Assembly (NCBI RefSeq): GCF_026151205.1
Contig: NC_087078.1
Coordinates: 186,001 to 250,000, forward strand
Source: Bolinopsis microptera
Lineage: Eukaryota > Ctenophora > Tentaculata > Lobata > Bolinopsidae
DNA: 64,000 bases
Direction of reading: 5' to 3'
Position 1 is the first letter of the stretch, and each line of letters starts with the position of its first letter. Shown one piece after another: positions 1 to 11,269 of the stretch. The notes beneath the pieces were generated by a model. The model made no database searches, was not told the origin of the DNA, and saw nothing but the letters and a program-made list of their open reading frames with translations. Both the position numbers and the translations under genes were made by a program.

Positions 1-225
1 ACTTAGATAACGATTCGCATTTATGATGTTTAGTTGCTTTACATGTTGCACAAAAGAGTAATGGATGATTCTTTGTTAAACGTGTTTTACAAGTGCCACA
101 TTGTTTAGAATTGGTCGGTGGATCTACTTGATTAGTTATACTGATAATATTTAATATATAAAACTTGTAATATAGTTTCGCTATAGAACTAGGAAAACGT
201 AACCTGTCAGAACTGTTCAGCAAGG
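1..225 (-). CDS. PHD-like zinc-finger fragment at the window edge, probably retroelement-derived
   Basis: On the minus strand an open stretch with no clear Met runs from about 225 down to base 1 and continues out of the window. Near the edge it reads CGTCKTRL, then CATCKATKHHKC. The spacing (C-x2-C, about 13 residues, C-x2-C-x4-H-x2-C) resembles the PHD-like fingers found in non-LTR retrotransposon proteins. It lies downstream of, and on the same strand as, the AlkB-esterase frame at 1066-2415, so both could belong to one element whose reverse transcriptase would lie left of base 1. The finger is seen directly; its assignment to an element is inference. Confidence 0.4.
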
Positions 226-1065
226 ACTATTCAGCCCTGAGTGTGAATCAGCTCGTGACTTTCCGACTAAACTAAGAGTAACCTGTACAGATTTACCTGT
301 ACAGAGTACAAATCAAAACCTGCCTGCCTGTTTATTATACCTGCCTGTTTAAAATGAAATTAAAAAAATACAAGATCTGTGTGAGAGTGTATACAAATTG
401 TAGTGCTGTATCTGTGTGACCTCATTCCTGAAAAAATTTTTGTGTCACGTATGTCATCGTAAGATTGTACGTCGTATATATGTTCTATTATGTTATAAAT
501 GTCTGTCATGCTGACATAATAATTATAGTGATGAATATTTTGGGTTATTGATATGAAAGATCGTGACCGTTTAAGTGTGATTGTATTGTTATTATCAGCC
601 TTGATTTAGTGAGATAGTGATGGTTGATTTCAGAAATAGTTGACTGAGTAAATGTAAAGGTTAATAGGCCGATTTGAATATTAGACTAGAATAAATTGTA
701 AATATGAGATTACAGGATGAGATTAGATAGTGTTTGAAAGAGCCAATCAGATCATTTCTAGCCTCGGTGCTGAGCTGTGAGCAGCTGATTTTGAAAAAAA
801 TAAAGTCATGGGATCGCTAAGACATGAAAATATAGCAAATAATTGATGATAGCCACTAGCCAGTTTGAAATTATAGTGCGATTATTTAATTGTAATCCTC
901 TTTTCATTGTACGATAGGCTGCACCCTCTGATGCAGGTATTTGTCGATACGTTTATTCACAGCAGATTTGTTGACATTTTGGGTAATTTAATAGACTTCT
1001 TTTAACATAACTTAAACTTAACTTTATCAGTCAGCTCAACTTCATGGCTTAAACACAAAACTAGT
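226..1065. other. No gene seen; spacer between the zinc-finger and AlkB-esterase frames
   Basis: AT-rich sequence with scattered stops on both strands. Short direct words occur near 285-350 (acctgtacag twice, cctgcctg twice). No RNA gene or terminal repeat is recognisable. Confidence 0.5.
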
Positions 1066-2511
1066 TCACCTATAAGTGGACCGAGAAAATCGTTCTACTA
1101 TGTTAGCATAAAGGACGCGTAAGGGTAGCGGCCCTTTACGCAGCCCCAGAGTCAAGAGGATACAGTGAACCCAGCTTCTGGTTAGCACTGATTTACCTAG
1201 CTTGTTGAAGTGAATGCCGTCGCGTGCCAGGTGCGGTAGGCCGAATAGAACATTATCAAAGAGTTTGAAATTTCTACTGCGTAAGGAGAGTTGGAGCATC
1301 AGTTCGTTCGTCAGATCTATTGTCCGGTTCATTTTGTTGAAACGATCTGCATTTATGGACAATGGGCTGATGGAGTCAAATAAAAACTGGACGTTCAAGT
1401 GTCTGTACTTGTCAATGAAAAGTTTAACGTGGTTGTGGAGAGTCTGGGGATATGCACCGTTTTTCCTCAGGTCGTTTATCCCTGCTGAGATTAGGACTAC
1501 GTTAGCCTGCCGAATGGACTCATCGTGTTGGTCGAGATCGCGCAGCAGAAAGAGATCATTTCTGAAAGCTACGGCAGGCTCTTGCAGTTCACTGCAATCA
1601 AAAGAAGCGTTTTTGGAATCAGAGAGGATCAGTACGCGTTTAGGCCCTGGCTGTCTGGTGGTGGAGGGATGAGAGACAGGGCTCTGCTTAGGACGGGATG
1701 ATGGACTGATCAAAGTTCTGCAAGTAATGCTGATCCGGGTGCCTGTGCACTGCTCTTGATGGACCCGCGGTACACTGTGATCGAAGAGGTTCTGGCTAGA
1801 CCGAGTCATGGAGTACAAAGACCCGTGCTCGGGGGTAATGGAAAATCGCTCGTACTTTCCTGGCAGCTTCCTCCTGAAAACAACTGGGCGTGCAGCTCCG
1901 AGAGTGATGGTCAGGATGGAACTATCGGGGTCAAGCGACGGCTCGTTGTCGCTGTGGGGAGGAATGTGAGCTGTGTGTGAGTCGTATTTAGTCACCAAGA
2001 AACTATTTGAGGATTCATGGACATCGGGGGACAAAGATACGAGTTTATCAATAATAAGTTTCAGATATGGGTTTGAGTCAAAGTCCCTAGCCTTGTGGTG
2101 GCTCCCCCCGTACTTATAAGGCAATGATCCGTAATAAGCCGTTTTCCTGCTCCCAAAATCACGGTCATATTCAGTCCCTGAGTCCAAGACTCCTGCATCA
2201 AAATCTGCGAACGGATTACCTTCGTAAAGTTCGTAAGGTTCCAGATTACCTGGTGAGTGCTGAATAACTGGAGCATCTAACGGTGCTGGAGCTGGAGGTT
2301 GAGAGAAGCAGATGTCAGCGTTCTCTGGAACTGCAGGCGGAGCACACGTAGCTGGTGTTTGGAGGTCTGCTACCAGTGTCTGGGCGGAGTCGATGTTCTT
2401 CTTCAGCTCCTCCAACTGGGAGTTCGCTTCACAGACGTGCCTCGAAAAATGGGAGGTTAGATCGTTCAGTCTGTGTGTCAGTGCGTCGCCGTCAGTAGAC
2501 CTTTATAGCGT
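1066..2511 (-). CDS. AlkB-like dioxygenase fused to SGNH/GDSL esterase (mobile-element type protein)
   Basis: The clear frame is 449 codons (2415 to 1066); it stays open to about 2511 and adds a coiled-coil-like N-terminus (LNDLTSHF, then LEELKKN). No Met is obvious, so the start is uncertain. Residue numbers count from 2415. Residues about 95-235 are an AlkB-type 2-oxoglutarate/Fe(II) dioxygenase: H154-x-D156 (PPHSDNEP), a distal His at 213 (FDHSVPR), and R227 and R233 (TRISITCR) for 2-oxoglutarate. Residues about 258-415 are an SGNH hydrolase: ILSDSKN with nucleophile S267, SAGINDL (G312, N314, D315), and DGIHFNKLG with D399 and H402. SGNH domains are known in CR1-type LINE ORF1 and in Ngaro/DIRS-type elements, and AlkB acts in nucleic-acid demethylation. 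The fusion therefore looks like an accessory protein of a retroelement; which family is not decided by this sequence. All key residues of both domains are visible. Confidence 0.75.
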
Positions 2512-2519
2512 CGCATGTC

Positions 2520-3300
2520 AATGATAGACATTTTTAATTTAAATGGCCCTCTAGTCCGTGTAGGAAAACCGCAGACTCCTTACCTTGGAATCCTTCTGAA
2601 AGATGGAACTTCTGAAACCTGCTGTTGGAACATCCACCCCTAACACTACTGGCACCTTACCTGTTGACGAGGACGTCAACTCTAAAAAAGAAGAAAGCTG
2701 TAAGAAACCCCGATTGGTAGATAAGATGCCAGTATATGACAGTAATCACGCCGAATGCTCGTGATACTTCGGTGTGTACAGTGTCCATCGGAGACGTAAT
2801 CATTATACGTGGCCTTAAATCTCTACCCCGTTCCAGTATCTTCTAGAACAAGTTTTCCCGCTCTGTCCGTTGGCGATGTCCAACTACCTTATCTACTCAA
2901 CGTACCAATTCCCATGGAACGGAGCCCCGACCACCCCATGACGATAGTCCGCCCCTAATTAACTGGAAATCGGAGACGGAGTCGAGGGAACCTGGCATTG
3001 GACCCGGGGTCAGACGCGCCGAGACAGAGAGATCCAGAATCACTTCTCTTACAGGCATTTACGTGACGCAGCTCAGCCCCCGCAGAGATCAGCCCCCACG
3101 GATCCTGGATCTAGAGGACCACGCCGCTATCGCAGATCTCAGGACGCCGACTAGGAGAACTCATACCTCGGATTAGCTCTCAGCAGTTGCAGAAGGACCT
3201 CGCTACTTCAGATGCCGGCCCGTCCGGAGACTTCTCTCCTGCTAACGCTACTTTCCTATCGACGACTGGGTGAGTACTCCTAGAGTGGCCTTAGACTATA
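2520..3300. other. GC-richer stretch with short coding-like pieces
   Basis: The base composition is richer in G+C than the surroundings. On the plus strand, 2603-2764 is an ATG-started frame of 53 codons (VNSKKEESCKKPRLVDK within it), and about 72 further codons stay open near 2957-3172 (REPGIGPGVRR, then ILDLEDHAAIADL). No family is recognised. It may be 5' sequence of the element that carries the AlkB-esterase frame, or decayed coding sequence. Confidence 0.25.
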
Positions 3301-3873
3301 ACGTGTTAAATTATTCTATCGCTAACAAGTGTATGTATCCAATGATTAGTTTATTTACCTTGATGTCAGAAGCTCGATTCTGGCCCCTTAAATAAGCGTA
3401 CTTCACTAGACTTAAAACATACAAGTATGTGACCTTAGAGTCACTAGCACGGGAACAGTCCTGTGCTATAATTATCATTGACAGTATAAAGACTGGGAGC
3501 CTTCGCGGTTCCCAGCATATAATCGTGGTGCAGGTGGTAATGCACCAGTCCATTGAGGTTGGGTGTCACTATATTAGTGGAACTGTACGATCCCAGACCC
3601 TGGTGAGACCTGAAGGAGGATATGATCGAGGTAAGTGATAGCCCGCATTTCCTGGCTAACCAGGCAAGATCATATTTCGAGGGCGGTAGGTACGCCCTCG
3701 TGGAGCCTATAATAAGTATCCTGACCTAGGTTTTATTAGTGTGTTTCGGTCCGCGTGAATATATTTAGAGGCAGTCAGGGAGACTGTCGGGACTCTTTCT
3801 CTGTATTACTCTTGATACGTTTTATACCTCCTATTTTAACCACCGGTTTCTTTTGTACCCCATGCACCCCTTA
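3301..3873. other. No gene seen
   Basis: Ordinary AT-rich sequence. The short frames on both strands around 3311-3638 overlap and have no recognisable domain. Confidence 0.5.
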
Positions 3874-3881
3874 CTTTACAT

Positions 3882-4068
3882 CATAGTTGGTTCGTGCGCA
3901 CTTAACGTACTTTTAAAACATAACGCAATTAACGTACGAAAAAACGTAAAACGGTGAATTCAACGGTAAATGTACTTAAACGCACTTTTAAGTAAGTTTT
4001 AACGCACGAAATTATTCAAACGCACTTTGCGTACTTTTCCCGAAAAATTGACGCACGAACCAACTATG
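3882..4068. mobile_element. hAT-type MITE, 187 bp, with 8-bp target duplication
   Basis: The ends are perfect inverted repeats: CATAGTTGGTTCGTGCG at the left and its exact complement at the right. The 8 bases CTTTACAT directly precede (3874-3881) and follow (4069-4076) the element. Eight-base duplications and terminal CA/TG are typical of the hAT superfamily. No coding capacity. The interior has many short acgcac/gtgcgt words. An inverted, partial copy lies at 26596-26707, so this is a family. Confidence 0.88.
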
Positions 4069-4454
4069 CTTTACATGGGATATGGCCAAACCAGCGTAAA
4101 CACGGATCACCGGGCAGGGATAGATAGCTGAGCGTGGTGATTAAATCACTCTACACTTGAACTCTGACATTCTTCTAAAAGACCTCCAGACAATTCATGA
4201 ATAACCTGATTTTAAGGTTCTTTGATCTAACACTGCCGGCGTCTCTTCCGAGGTTGTCTAATCTATTTATCAATTTAGCTCGAGAGCTTTAAACAAACAT
4301 TGCACGTGCCTCGGCTGCCCTGATGGAGTAAAACATTTAGCTAGAACCATGATCATTAGTGGCAGTGGCTATCCCTGCTGCATATAATGCAGTACGTGTA
4401 CTAATAGCAGCAGATATGAAATAACAACACGATTGCTTACTGATTCGCTTGCAA

Positions 4455-4560
4455 GAAATTCCTGAGCTGAATAGGGCCGGTAGCTCAATTAAAGCACTAG
4501 GCATGTAACCCGGAGGTTGGCAAATCATACCCGCCCCGGCATTATGCCGTCCCATGATTT
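4455..4560 (+). repeat. Degenerate tRNA-like sequence (SINE head?)
   Basis: The stretch starting gggccggtagctcaatt resembles a tRNA 5' arm with A box, followed by an anticodon-arm-like part and ending cccgccccggc. The T-loop is degraded (no GTTCRA), so a working tRNA is unlikely. Best read as a decayed tRNA-derived SINE head. Confidence 0.35.
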
Positions 4561-4777
4561 TCCGAATTGCTTACCAGTGGTAGTTTAACCCTGGAAATGA
4601 AGTTAAAGATTATAATTGTATTATTTTATAGGGACGTACTAAAGAAGAAATCAACGATGTCAGCAATATGAAGATGACTGAAAGTAAAAATGTGCGACTG
4701 TGCGTACTACTAAATCACTCAACAGTCAACACTCAAATTTTAAGATTTTGAAAACTGTCTCGACCACTTGATATGAC

Positions 4778-5190
4778 GTGGTAGCCTGTGAGCGTGTAGA
4801 CCGCTCCTCTTTCATTTTTTTGAGTAGCCGATTCAAAACCAAAACCTGTGACCTGGGTTTACATGAGACGTGGGAGCCTGTGAGCGTGTTAGTTTCCTGC
4901 GGAAGGTGTTATTTGCCTGTGAGTCGAGCACTTATGCTGCAGTTCTAAGTTTAGTAGAGGCTATAAGAGCCTTTCCTTTGATGTAGAGTAATAGTATGTA
5001 AGCGTATAGACCGCTCCTCTATCATTATTTTGAGTAGCCGATCCAAAACCAAAATCTGGGTTTACATGAAACGTGGGAGCCTGTGAGCGTGTTAGTTTCC
5101 TGCGGAAGGTGTTATTTGCCTATACTGGGAAGAGCACTTATGCTGCGGTTTTTAGGCTAATAGAGGTTATTAGAGCCTCCCTTAATTGTT
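4778..5190. repeat. Two-copy tandem repeat, about 210-bp unit
   Basis: The first copy begins near 4781 and the second near 4993. Both contain agaccgctcctct, gagtagccgat, and cctgcggaaggtgttatt in the same order with a few substitutions and small indels. No coding potential seen. Confidence 0.7.
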
Positions 5191-7400
5191 GTAGAGATGG
5201 CTAGTCCCTTCCTTTACGTAGGTTAGAAACACCCACAACCCATGCATCTCTCGTTCAATAATTGTGAATTGTTTTTAAAAGATTGCGCGCGCGCCGCGCA
5301 TTTTGTTCAATTTAAAGTCAATGTTTTAAACAAATAAGTATAATTCGTATAACTTTGATTAACGTTTTAGTTATGAATATTTTCCTGCCTATACCTAAAA
5401 CTTTGACTGTATTGTTATTTAGAAAATTTCTGATCATTTCGTGTAAATATGCCCAATTAGTTTTACTTAGTTCAAGTGTTATGATCAAAACAAAATGGAA
5501 GACTTTTACTTGTTTTAAAATGCACTTAACTCTATTTACAGTTAAGCTAGAAATTTCAAAATTGCTAGATAATGATATTTAGACCATAAATTGTATGTTG
5601 TATTAAAAATCATACTAAAAGGATTGTTCTGGAATTTATGAAAAGCATTTAAAGAGTGCTCATAATATATATCTTGTCAAAACGCGCGAAAACGCGCAAA
5701 ATACGTAGTTTGCAATTTGCGCTTTTGCAGCCACTGTGGTCCACCCCTTTGTAGATATTATCGTTTCAACTGAGCGTTGTGTCTTACATAAACTACTGTC
5801 CCCTGACTGTCAATTACATCAGAGTGCAATTTCTGATTATATTTTTCCAGCTGAACAATGTACAACGACTGTCTATACATAACTTTTAACGCAGCATTAA
5901 GACTCTGAGCCATGCGACTTCCCTGGTTACCCTGGTTACCCTGGTTACCCTGGAGATTTCTCTTTTATCACTGAAACTCTGAACTGCTTTTAAAGTCCTA
6001 TTATAATTATTACATGCAATTTACAATCCTATATCACAGCTCATATCATTCCGAATCTTACTCAATTACAAAACTTAGCAAAATTAGTTCGTATATAATT
6101 ATATAACGTAACATTACGATTAATTTACAAAATGACTATAACTGACGACTGATTACTGATCACGTCTACTGGTTCAGGTTAGCACTTAGCAGCTTTATTT
6201 TCAACAAACTAATCTAACTCGTCACACAGCGATGGTTGACTTGTAGTTGTCACGTTATGTGAGTAGGCCCGACCAGAAGACACTGCAACTAAGCAACTTG
6301 CAGGTTGGCCGAATTTCACCTTTTAACAATTAAAATATTAATATAATATTACACTTTATCTGATAGATCGGTAAATACATGCTACATTCAATATTTGATT
6401 TTCATATTATTTGAGGACGCACCATTGCTTCCGGCACTAAATTGCTTGCCCAACCATGAAAGTCACGTAATAATTTTTGGGCGAGCGAATTAGTAAAAGT
6501 CTGCACCATTAGCAAAGTCTCAACTTTCATTTACATTATTAACTTATACCCGTCTTTGGATTTTGATTTAACGGGTGATACTGATTAACTGATACTCGTA
6601 AAATATTCGACCAGCGTCGATCGAGTCCAACTCAGCGCGCGTCTTGGCATAAACCTTCAAGATTTTGGTTCGTATGACCATATATGGAATAATAGCACGT
6701 GATGAAACCACGCGCATATGTAAGGACAATTTAGTTGCCTTCTGTTCTGTTTGCTTTCGTTGAGAGTTTGACTTGCGCAACGCTGAGCTTCGATCTTATA
6801 CGTCATTTTAAGTCCACAATTACGGATTGATCTTATCTGTTAGTGTTATCGGTTTTCGAGGATGGCTACGTTCTTCGGACAAATGTTTTGTTATTCTCAA
6901 AATCTAGTTTTATGTTCTGTAAGTTAATTACTTAGTCAAAAAAAGACTCCATACTAGCCCTAACATAACGATCAAGCCACAAATTAGGTTCTATAATGAT
7001 TTAATATTGTTGAATAAAGAGATTTGAATATAATATTTGTTTTATTCTGAATATTTGTTTTATTCTGACTAATACTATTTCTGCTATTATGAGTAAATTT
7101 AAATACTAATAGCCAATAGGTTAGGCAGACTAGTCCCATTTTTAATATTTTTACATTCTTCATTATTTGGGGTAATTTTTTGTTGTTTCCAAACCACGAA
7201 TGACGAATGTAATCACTTTGTTTATTCTATGTTTATTCTGGCCCATTCATATTATTGTATAAAAGTAAACATTTTGATACAAAACACTGTAATATCTAGC
7301 AATAACTCAGAAAGGATACGAAAGGATACACAATTAGATAATAATAAGTTAGTGGGTGAAATTATCTGCAAGTCATAATTGCTAGCTTAATATATTTGTA
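5191..7400. other. Mostly plain AT-rich sequence without a gene
   Basis: Contains a GC-rich alternating run gcgcgcgcgccgcgc at about 5284, and an 11-bp unit (ccctggttacc) three times at about 5920-5952. Small open frames at 5355-5582 and 6568-6780 have no recognisable domain, and nothing around them supports expression. Confidence 0.5.
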
Positions 7401-7407
7401 CAAATGT

Positions 7408-7500
7408 CGCCTCAGTGGCGTTATTGGTTATTTGATAGCCTTGGCCCTTTAACCCGGAGGTAGCGAGTTCGAAACCCGGCTGGGTCGAAATTTCAAAAAT
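7408..7500 (+). repeat. tRNA-derived SINE head
   Basis: The sequence from about cctcagtggcg has an A-box-like start and a good B box (gagttcgaaacccggc). It ends with an imperfect acceptor match, followed by unrelated AT-rich sequence. A tRNA-like RNA polymerase III promoter joined to a non-tRNA body is what a SINE looks like. It lies about 100 bases beyond the 3' end of the NERD-helicase gene. Confidence 0.5.
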
Positions 7501-7594
7501 CGTCAATTAGTTCACGGATTGAAGGCTTGTGTATACATGTTTCAGAAAAATAGAACTAGTCACCCACCAACGTTATTACACAGTAATATAAGAT

Positions 7595-10082
7595 CTAATG
7601 CCATATGATACGAGCAAAGCTACTCAGTTTATCTAACAAAGGTAACATGTAAGATATCTTGTCTAATGTTTCACCCTCCCTTGGGAATATAACAACAGAG
7701 CAGTAAACACGTGCTCTGGATAACATTAAGTAAAGTTGAGTCAGGTCCTCCACCTCCCTGTACACTCCCCACAGTACTATTACAGCTGGCCACTGAGCAG
7801 AATAACTATCCTTACAGTCACACACTGCAATCTTACTATCAGTGTTATCACATCTCATATCAACACTGTCCTCAACTAGTGACATTACACTATAACTAGG
7901 GACATTAGTAACTATACCTATATCAGAATGCTTTAATCCATCACACAATCTATATAATTCATTATTAAATACATGCACAATACTAGTAACATTGAAATCA
8001 TTAAACACATGTATGACAGGTAATGTACCGTGTATAAAGTGTCCTGGTAATTGTGTAGGTAAAACTAAATCTAAAATATCTGATTTAAGAGAACATAATT
8101 TAACGAATTGATTTCTAATTACAGATAAAATACTCGATAAATCAGACGTATTTCTCAAGTTCATAGATAAAGTAGTACTCTGATGAGGTGCTAATATAGC
8201 AGTAAAACCATTAACTACGATTGAAATTTTATCTGTGCTAAATAACGCCCAAGCCTGAACATAATCACATGCTATCCACACATTCTTATCTGCTGATAAT
8301 TCTAAGAACTTGTTAATCAGTTCACTCCACATTTCAGCTGTGGTTTTCCAATCAATTACTGTCTGTATATCATCAACAAACAAATGATAACCACTCAGTA
8401 CACTGAGTCTATCTGTTAAATGTGTGGTTTTTGGAATACCTGTTATCTCCACAATAATAACACGACACGAACTCTCTGTAATCAGATCAGCTAGTTGTGC
8501 GGGAGTGTGACGTATACGTTTACGTGTAATAGTGTGTCGAAATTCACTAGTGCTTATCAGTTCATATTCTATCCTAGCTTTCTTTAATGCATCTTGATAA
8601 TGCTGCGAATTGTTCCCTTTTCCTGTAAACTTAAATACAACTACTTTATTGTTATTATCAGATTGTATTAGCTGTATTATCTTACCACACAATATGACAG
8701 TCTTTCCCGCTCCCGCGGGTCCGTTGATCCACAACAGATTCTCATTTGAATTAAACACATCATTTTGTTGTGTGGTTAAATTTAGAACCCCAACATATCT
8801 GCTTATGACATCAGGAGCTTTTACAACCCCTGGATTTTGTTCACGATTTTTACCTTTTTTAGGCTCAAAAGTGATGCGACCCTCCTTAAGTTGTTTGTTG
8901 ACATCCACAATACATTGTCCTAAACTGCACTTGGATTTATCACACGTGTCTCTTTCTGTGGCCCATATGGCTAGTAAAATGTTCCTTGCTTTCTCATGAG
9001 AATCTTGATTGTATCCAGATATTGGTATTTCTGTACTCGATACTGTTTCTTCAGAAGCTCTTCTAATAGATGATATGGCCTGAGTTACATTTTCTGCCCA
9101 CCAAGCAGCAAAAGTAGATAAGTCCTCATCTGTTTTAACTAATTCCCTGTTTGTTGGATTATTGTCTGAGTCAGAAATTACTTCTCCTTCACTGCTCGTG
9201 TCATCTGTATCAGTGGTTTTATTACAGCAGCGAGAAAAGCAACTTACTAAACGAGAAAAATAGTTTTGATCAGGATAAGTCTGCTCCGTTAAACTTGTCG
9301 GCAAGTTTATCGAGGGTTCCTTTGAAAAATCTGATTTGTTGCGGCAATTGGAAATGTCCTCTTCAAATATGATAGTTGACAGTTCCTCATCACTTAACCG
9401 GAATTCTGTCATCTCACTAAGTTGAAACTCATCTTTAGACCGTTTACTAAAATTAGGATAGGCAGAAAACTGAAGAATTTTTGCATCCTTATCCATATCC
9501 TTGATCAGTCCCACTATCTTGTTTCTTTGTTTGACTGATTTCTGGAACGTTCCATTCAGTGCTCTCAACTGCTGTTCTCTGTTACACCCAGGTTCCCAGT
9601 CCTCGCCAATTGAACACAGGTGGAAGTCTGGTTCACATTCCAAAACCTCTCCAACATTCTCCATGTTCTTTACCTCTATAACAATGAAACTGTCCGCACA
9701 AATGATAAGAAAGTCACATTCCCCCTCCAGTTTTCCTGCATTTTTGCCTTTACATTTAGAACATTCTTTCCGAATGTGACTTTTACCTACACACGTACGA
9801 AATTGATGATGCGTGTATTTGAAGCTGTGGAGAACAATAAAGTTTCCATCTACCTTTTCCAAAGCCCTATACACCTTAACTTCAGTCTCGTAGTCTGACT
9901 GATGTTGTTTGTCATCTCTAAAGCTGGGACCAGGTTGATCTTCTTCTGGATATACATCAATGTAGGTCTGTTCTGGTGCTCTTGGAAGCATTGTAGGCTG
10001 GTTTTCTGCCGTTGCGCAATATTCTTCGAATATTTGTTTGCCATTTTCCAAATATTTATCCATTGCTGATCAGTTGATATAT
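7595..10082 (-). CDS. NERD nuclease fused to superfamily 1 helicase
   Basis: The coding part is 10063 to 7595, 822 residues with no intron. The ATG at 10063 has a fair context (gcaATGG), and a strong acceptor (ttttcatttcag) ends just before 10082, so a short 5' leader exon is likely. Residues about 55-135 form a NERD/restriction-like nuclease: E61, GECDFLI with D117, and IEVK with E130 and K132; C91, C101 and C104 may bind zinc. A loosely structured acidic linker covers about 195-345. The SF1 helicase core follows: GPAGAGKT (448-455, Walker A), LFVDDIQ (561-567, Walker B), ACDYVQ near 600, LRNT (636-639), QWPAVIV (757-763) and LMLSRAR (779-785, motif VI). It should bind ATP and nucleic acid and probably cut DNA or RNA. 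NERD-helicase fusions are common in prokaryotes and are linked to defence; the role in an animal is unknown. All motifs are intact, so the gene looks live. Gene transfer followed by gain of a leader intron is possible. Confidence 0.85.
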
Positions 10083-10217
10083 CTGAAATGAAAAGAGTAT
10101 ATAATGAGGGAGTGATGCGGATTCCAGGATTGATATAATATGTTCTTATCTTACAGCTCTCAACAGTATAACATCATTATAAAATTTCAACTAACAAATT
10201 ATTTAAATTGGTCGTTT

Positions 10218-10500
10218 TTAGTGCCGGGTGGTGTAGTGGTATTTCACTCGCCTCCCAAGCGGAAGACCGGGGTTCAAACCCCGTCTGAGGCAGGCAGGCC
10301 AGGTCAACAAGCTGTGATTGGTACAGGATTTATCCTGGTAATTATGCTCGGAGGATATCAGTGACGCGATTCCCACTACAGTGTAAGCTGCAGTGTAGCT
10401 GTAATAGTCTACCGCCATTCGGAATGAGTGTGAACTTGCTTACCAGGCAATCATGATTTCCGCTTGGTACTCATCAGGTCTCTAAGAAAGCCAACAGTGT
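10218..10500 (+). repeat. tRNA-Gly-derived SINE
   Basis: The stretch starting tgccgggtggtgtagtggt is an A-box-containing tRNA head, with a CCC (Gly) anticodon loop (gcctcccaagc) and a B box (ggggttcaaacccc). The T loop and acceptor stem do not pair properly (six-base loop, mismatched 3' side), so it is not a standard tRNA gene. The body after it (about 10295-10500) is non-tRNA sequence with ctacagtgtaagctgcagtgtagct. The 3' limit is uncertain. Confidence 0.6.
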
Positions 10501-11269
10501 GCTGATCATGATATGCATTGTCATATGTACTTCCTAGAAGCAGCACACGGCCCATTTCGGACTTGCACGAGTTATAATTATTTTTTTAGTGCTTTTGAAA
10601 ATGGTGGGTCCGAAGTTTGTTACAGTGACAGAATTTCATATTGTCCTATAAAGCATTAGTTAAATTGCTCGAAAAGTTTATGTAACTATATACTCTGAGC
10701 AGTCTTTAAATAATAAGTACCTACTGCCTAAAGTTTAGTTACTTTGTTGAAATTAGGAGGAGGTTTTTTTCTCCTATTATTTAATTATCAAGCAGTGTAT
10801 TCCAAAAATGTATATAATCTGTATCATGTATGATGCTCCTGCAATTGCTATTAAGTTGTTTGTAATATTTTTTCCCCCAAAAATGTTGGCACTTTCATGT
10901 AGTTATTTCATTTTTATATCAAGAATTACCTAGAAGCGCTTTCTGATCTGAAATTTCTTAGTCCGGATAAACTATATTAATCATATTTATCATTGGCTCC
11001 ACAATATTTCTATTGCCCAGTGTCCACCTTAACAATCATACAAATTACATAAACAAATATTTTAATTTGGTACCTGGTGTCGAGAGACTGTTAAAATTCG
11101 TAATTAATTGAGTTAGTGAGTTGATTTGATCCTCTCTTTGAATCCTGAAATACTCCATGTTATTTTTCTTATACTTTACTTCAATTAATCATGGCAGCTG
11201 TAATTTATGATAATATAAAATTAGCTGTAACGTTATCAAAGAGTATTGCTGGGAAATGGGGAGATTAGG
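10501..11269. other. No gene seen
   Basis: AT-rich sequence with stops in all frames. No repeats longer than a few bases recognised. Confidence 0.5.

Noticed and set aside
10218-10290. Functional tRNA-Gly gene
   Set aside because: T loop and acceptor stem do not pair correctly and a non-tRNA body follows, so a SINE is the better reading.
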